64,000 bases of DNA, from contig NZ_CP150277.1 in assembly GCF_037977385.1 (NCBI RefSeq), forward strand, positions 1,217,001 through 1,281,000, in the 5' to 3' direction. Of the stretch, positions 60,299 through 64,000 are shown piece by piece. The notes under the pieces were generated by a model that was not told the origin of the DNA, ran no database searches, and saw nothing but the letters and a program-made list of their open reading frames with translations. How positions within the stretch are numbered: position 1 is the stretch's first letter; each line of letters opens with the position of its first letter. A program made the position numbers and the translations under genes. This stretch comes from Terribacillus sp. FSL K6-0262. GTDB taxonomy: Bacteria; Bacillota; Bacilli; Bacillales; Amphibacillaceae.

Positions 60299-62897
60299 CC
60301 TTCTCACCCGCCATATGACGTTTTCGCAGAAGCCATCCCCATCCCAGTGAAAGAAGGAGGCTTCCCAGACAGAGAACAATCAGTATATTCCAAAACGGCG
60401 GTCTGTATGTGAAGACTATATGGTTTTCCCCATCCTGGAGCTTCACTCCCAGAAACGCATAATCAGCCTTCAGGAGTTCCTGCTTCTCGCCATTCACCGA
60501 TACTTGCCAGCCCTTTTCGTATGGCACAGGTATTTTCAAATAGTCCTCACCATTCTGCTGATTATCGTAGTCTACTATCACCTGGTTATTATGGATCAAA
60601 AATGGTATCTCCTCAGCTTCCGCTGCAGTCTCTTCAAGTTTTTGGTAGTCTTCATGCTGCAGCTGAAAGTCTTTGATGGTATAATTCCCCTTCGGCAGTC
60701 TTATCCGAATCGTATCAGCTGCCTTGACCCGAATGGTCAAGTCATCGACTTTCGTACGGTAAATCGATTGCTGGGATTTCCGGTCTGTTTTGAACTCATT
60801 GACTGCCAAATCATATAATGGCGCACTCGGATCATTATTCTTCAGGTAGAAGCTGATGTAATAATCCCCTGTCTGTGGCAATCCTTCATCGAGCCGCAGA
60901 TCGAGACCGCCTTCCTCTTCATCCACCTGGAGCTGTCCATCCTGGTAAGTGCCTCCTGCAGCCTCCACCGTCACCTGATCCATCAGATCCGGAAGTGAAT
61001 CTGCATCTTCACTCGATTCACCATCAGCGAGGACGATCCCATCAAGCATTGCATGCTCCCGCTCCAGCGGTGTATGACTTTCCAGATCCTTCTCCTGGAA
61101 CACATCATCAGAAACCTTCGCAAATGGTAGCATATTGTCATTCCGATAAACGACATAATTGCTGCTGGCCATGTACGGCTCAAATCCGTAAGGCGCATCA
61201 ATCGGTTCCTGTTTATCGTACATGATGTATTTCCCATTCAGCAAACCGTACAGATTCGCTCTGTTTCCAAAGCCTGAATAGCGGCTCACGCTTTCTCGTT
61301 TCATATCAATATTCAGGTCATAATAATAGAAAAACAGCAGTTCCTTATTCAAAATGCTCGAATAGATACTGACACCCGGAAAACTTTGAACCAAATTCGT
61401 ATTATTCCGATTATCCGTCTTCCATTCGAGTCTGGTAAAGGTCCCATCCGATTCGAGTACATCCTGAATCAATTCCTGCTGTTCGCTGCTGGCATACTTG
61501 TCACTTTTCAGGAATTGGAGCGTGGAATCCTCCACATTGCCAGCACCGGACAGCTGCTTTTCCTGATGGGCATTGATAAGGGGAATGTAAGTCGCAAAGA
61601 CAACAATAAGACAAAGTCCCAGCATCCATGCTTTCCTTTTGAACGTATAAATAAGGAAAGCAGCCATTACCAGCGCAACACCCCTCCAGACGTACCTCGC
61701 CCAGTCGTCCTCCCAATCCAGCGTCACATCATGGCGCAGATGGAGGCCGTACAATAGCACCGCAAGTCCAATCGCCAATAGCAGATGCGCTTTCCTCACC
61801 TTAGGCAAAAGTGTCAGACCGACAGCAATGGTTCCGGCAATGACAAACATGGACAAATATTCGAAACGATATTGCGGAGCGGAGAAGCCATTGAAAATGC
61901 TCGCGATACGGGGGCTTCCCTGGAAGAAAATGAACAAGATGCTCAGCAGCGCAAACAATCGGAATAGCTTGTTCCTATAGAATCCTGCCACACATACAAG
62001 GATGACAAATAAAGCAGGCACAAGCAGCGTCCTGCTCGTGAACAGGATATTATCCTCATTCCCATAAAACGGAATCGGGTCGTCAAAAGCCGGCCGGTAA
62101 TTATTCAAAAATGCATAGACAGACGGTATGAATGAAATCGAACCGATTCCGAAACCAAGCAGTAAAGCAGGAATGAAATAGAGCAGCTGAGACCTGATTG
62201 GCAGCTCATCCTCTGATAGCTTGATAACCCAGCGAGCTATGACATAGATTCCGATAAAAATGAAGTTTATGTATGAAAAGTAGAAATTATCGAAAACGGA
62301 TATCGCCACAGCAGCAATGAACCAATAAGGTTTCCGTTCCCTGATGATTTTTTCCACCCCCAGCACAAGCAGCGGCAGCCACAAAAAGGCATTGGAGAAA
62401 AACTCCCAATATACGACATGCCGGAAATAGATGGCGCTGCCCGCATAAAAACACGCCCCGGCAAATGCCGGCAGAAACGGTATGCGAATATACCGGAAGA
62501 CTGCAACTGCAAGCAAAAGCGCTGTTGTAAGACGGATGATGCTGACAGGCAGGATGGCTTTCGCCCAGGTAATGACATCCGGATTTCCGATGACATTGGC
62601 AATATCGAGAACCTTTATCACAAGCATTGTCAGCAGATACACGATGCTTGTAGAAAAATAATAAGCCAGCTGACTGTATATGCCCCCTCCGAGTCCGAAA
62701 GAGAACGAATAGAAAAGGTTCCCCTGTGTATATTGCTCATACAAGTGCTGCTTGAACGGCAGCATCTGCGCCATTCCATCATTCGGTCCGAGCATGATGC
62801 GGCCATCCAAGTATTCCCTGATGAAATGCATATGTACCAAAATAGCAAATGTGAGCGCTGCTGAAACAAGCAGCACCACTTTCCACCTACGCTTCAT
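60282..62897 (-). CDS. yfhO: YfhO family membrane glycosyltransferase
   Basis: 871 residues with about 13 membrane segments and a large external C-terminal part. PNDGMAQMLPFKQHLYEQYT and FSFGLGGGIYSQLAYYFSTS in the first external loop match YfhO. In B. subtilis, CsbB makes GlcNAc-P-undecaprenyl and YfhO transfers GlcNAc to lipoteichoic acid. Overlap with the gtcA-like gene (11 bases) and csbB ahead of it support the same system here. Confidence 0.88.
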   Translation of the reverse strand: MKRRWKVVLLVSAALTFAILVHMHFIREYLDGRIMLGPNDGMAQMLPFKQHLYEQYTQGNLFYSFSFGLGGGIYSQLAYYFSTSIVYLLTMLVIKVLDIANVIGNPDVITWAKAILPVSIIRLTTALLLAVAVFRYIRIPFLPAFAGACFYAGSAIYFRHVVYWEFFSNAFLWLPLLVLGVEKIIRERKPYWFIAAVAISVFDNFYFSYINFIFIGIYVIARWVIKLSEDELPIRSQLLYFIPALLLGFGIGSISFIPSVYAFLNNYRPAFDDPIPFYGNEDNILFTSRTLLVPALFVILVCVAGFYRNKLFRLFALLSILFIFFQGSPRIASIFNGFSAPQYRFEYLSMFVIAGTIAVGLTLLPKVRKAHLLLAIGLAVLLYGLHLRHDVTLDWEDDWARYVWRGVALVMAAFLIYTFKRKAWMLGLCLIVVFATYIPLINAHQEKQLSGAGNVEDSTLQFLKSDKYASSEQQELIQDVLESDGTFTRLEWKTDNRNNTNLVQSFPGVSIYSSILNKELLFFYYYDLNIDMKRESVSRYSGFGNRANLYGLLNGKYIMYDKQEPIDAPYGFEPYMASSNYVVYRNDNMLPFAKVSDDVFQEKDLESHTPLEREHAMLDGIVLADGESSEDADSLPDLMDQVTVEAAGGTYQDGQLQVDEEEGGLDLRLDEGLPQTGDYYISFYLKNNDPSAPLYDLAVNEFKTDRKSQQSIYRTKVDDLTIRVKAADTIRIRLPKGNYTIKDFQLQHEDYQKLEETAAEAEEIPFLIHNNQVIVDYDNQQNGEDYLKIPVPYEKGWQVSVNGEKQELLKADYAFLGVKLQDGENHIVFTYRPPFWNILIVLCLGSLLLSLGWGWLLRKRHMAGEKGEKEA

Positions 62898-63291
62898 TTG
62901 TCACATCCTCACGTCCACTCTTCATGATTTTACTGGTGATGACAAACGTGATCGGCACAGTGAAGAAAACAGCTGCGATTGGTGCCACTGTACCATTCCA
63001 GCCGAAGCCCTCGATGAAAATGTATACGAGGACGGAAGACACTGTGATATTGACAGCCTGCGTCAGCGGAAACTGGAAGAATTTCCGCCAGGTCGGTCTT
63101 ACACCGTACGTAAAGTAACTATTCAAGAAAAATGAAAAAACCATGCTGATGATGATCCCGATCCAATGGGATACAAGATAATGCACATCCGCCAGCTGAT
63201 AAAAGAGCAAGTATACCAGATAATAACAGATTGTGTTCAGCACACCGACAATGATAAAACGAGTGAATTCAAGCTTCCATATTTTTTTCAT
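62887..63291 (-). CDS. gtcA: GtrA/GtcA family membrane protein (lipid-linked sugar flippase)
   Basis: 134 residues with four membrane helices; RFIIVGVLNTICYYLVYLLF and FSFFLNSYFTYG are the GtrA family marks. It probably helps flip undecaprenyl-phosphate-linked sugar. It overlaps csbB by 23 bases and yfhO by 11. Confidence 0.87.
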   Translation of the reverse strand: MKKIWKLEFTRFIIVGVLNTICYYLVYLLFYQLADVHYLVSHWIGIIISMVFSFFLNSYFTYGVRPTWRKFFQFPLTQAVNITVSSVLVYIFIEGFGWNGTVAPIAAVFFTVPITFVITSKIMKSGREDVTNEA

Positions 63292-64000
63292 AATGTTTCC
63301 TAGCCTCGATATTTGTATCTTTTACTAAGTAATGCGGTCTCCGTTTGGTTTCATTGTAGATCCGGCCGATATATTCCCCGATGACACCCAGGCTGACCAA
63401 CTGCACTCCGCCCAGGAACAGGATGGCAGTGATCAAAGTGAAATAACCCGGTGTGACGACTCCGCGGACCAGCACTTCCACGAATGTATAAAGGATGTAT
63501 GCCAGTGATAGGAATAACACGATGAAGCCGGCATACAAGCAGGCACGCAATGGTTTTGTGTTGAAGGATACGATACCATCTATGCCATAATCGAGCAATT
63601 TTCCAAACGACCATTTTGATTTACCGTTTTGGCGGCAGACATTATCGTAATAGACTGTTTTCTGTTCGAACCCGATCCAGGAAAATAAACCTTTCGAAAA
63701 CCTATTGCCCTCACTCAGGATCAATAAGGCGTCGATAGCCCTGCGGCTAAGCAAACGGAAATCACCGACTCCATTTTGGATCCGGACATCAATGAATCGG
63801 TTGATGATTTTATAGTACATCGTCGAAATAACTTTACGCGGGAAGCTTTCCCCTTTTCTGTTTCTCCGGGCGATCACTTGATCATACCCCTCTTCAAATC
63901 CGGCCAACAACTCATGCAGCAGGGAAACAGGATGCTGTAAATCAGCATCGATGACGACCGCACAATCCCCTTGGGCATGCTGAAATCCGGCCAATATCGC
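63269..64000 (-). CDS. csbB: Undecaprenyl-phosphate glycosyltransferase, CsbB-like (5' end outside window)
   Basis: The last 244 codons of a GT2 protein; the start is beyond the right edge. VVIDADLQHPVSLLHEL gives the metal-binding DXD-like region, GVGDFRLLSRRAID and FSKGLFSWIGFEQ are typical of DPM1/CsbB enzymes, and two C-terminal membrane helices are present. It loads GlcNAc or another sugar on undecaprenyl phosphate for the YfhO partner. Confidence 0.88.
   Translation of the reverse strand, partial: AILAGFQHAQGDCAVVIDADLQHPVSLLHELLAGFEEGYDQVIARRNRKGESFPRKVISTMYYKIINRFIDVRIQNGVGDFRLLSRRAIDALLILSEGNRFSKGLFSWIGFEQKTVYYDNVCRQNGKSKWSFGKLLDYGIDGIVSFNTKPLRACLYAGFIVLFLSLAYILYTFVEVLVRGVVTPGYFTLITAILFLGGVQLVSLGVIGEYIGRIYNETKRRPHYLVKDTNIEARKHYEKNMEA

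Overview
The window comes from a low-GC, Gram-positive, endospore-forming member of the Bacillaceae. The sequence shows splA-splB (spore photoproduct lyase), the trehalose operon treP-treA-treR, preQ1-I, SAM-I and TPP riboswitches, sigma-B-type and Fur-type promoter elements, a YtrA-type GntR/ABC operon, a YfhO/GtcA/CsbB glycosylation operon, and uniformly strong GGAGG ribosome binding sites with many GTG and TTG starts. The genus cannot be fixed from the sequence alone; a Terribacillus- or Virgibacillus-like halotolerant bacillus is only a guess.

Layout. 1-2.9 kb: arginine biosynthesis on the minus strand (argG-argH-carA) with ARG-box-like palindromes. 3.0-5.0 kb: queC-queD-queE behind a preQ1-I riboswitch followed by two tandem terminators. 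5.2-10.7 kb: a visibly A+T-richer accessory island, the most unusual part of the window. It encodes a 21-residue peptide with a strong ribosome binding site, then an MccB/ThiF-like E1 enzyme with an N-terminal peptide-clamp-like region, an M50-type membrane metalloprotease and two ABC transporters. I read it as an uncharacterised RiPP (modified-peptide) cluster. 11-15 kb: ddl, a YdjM-like membrane protein and a rhodanese/MBL sulfur enzyme. 14.5-17.9 kb: a methionine-salvage cluster (MtnE-like aminotransferase; SAM-I riboswitch, HcxA-like dehydrogenase, MtnU-like amidase). 18-26 kb: small membrane proteins, a glycosyltransferase broken by a frameshift/deletion, Nudix, an ArsR-MFS pair, a secreted subtilase and a CopD-like protein. 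26-29.7 kb: thiamin genes (tenA-thiD-thiM behind a TPP riboswitch; thiE nearby). 29.7-34.8 kb: splAB, a YjbQ-EAL pair, a Fur-type flavodoxin and paired fluoride channels. 34.8-45.8 kb: two related ABC-2 operons (one with three DUF4064 paralogues, one led by a GntR regulator), an LPDTA-anchored acidic surface protein, and a yidC2 gene preceded by a MifM-like arrest-peptide ORF. 45.8-53.6 kb: gldA, SDR, yugJ, a DDAH-like hydrolase, a stress PNPOx-fold protein and a MarR-MFS pair. 53.6-53.75 kb: a cluster of DnaA-box-like sites between convergent genes. 53.8-59.6 kb: tre operon, coaA and an RpiR regulator. 59.7-64 kb: a lysozyme-like protein and yfhO-gtcA-csbB, cut by the window end.

Most of the window is ordinary chromosomal backbone. 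The observations most worth following are the peptide/E1/M50/ABC island, the MifM-like leader with its Shine-Dalgarno-sequestering hairpin upstream of yidC2, the DnaA-box cluster, and the SAM-riboswitch control of an HcxA-like dehydrogenase. All functional statements are from reading sequence motifs; no database search was run.
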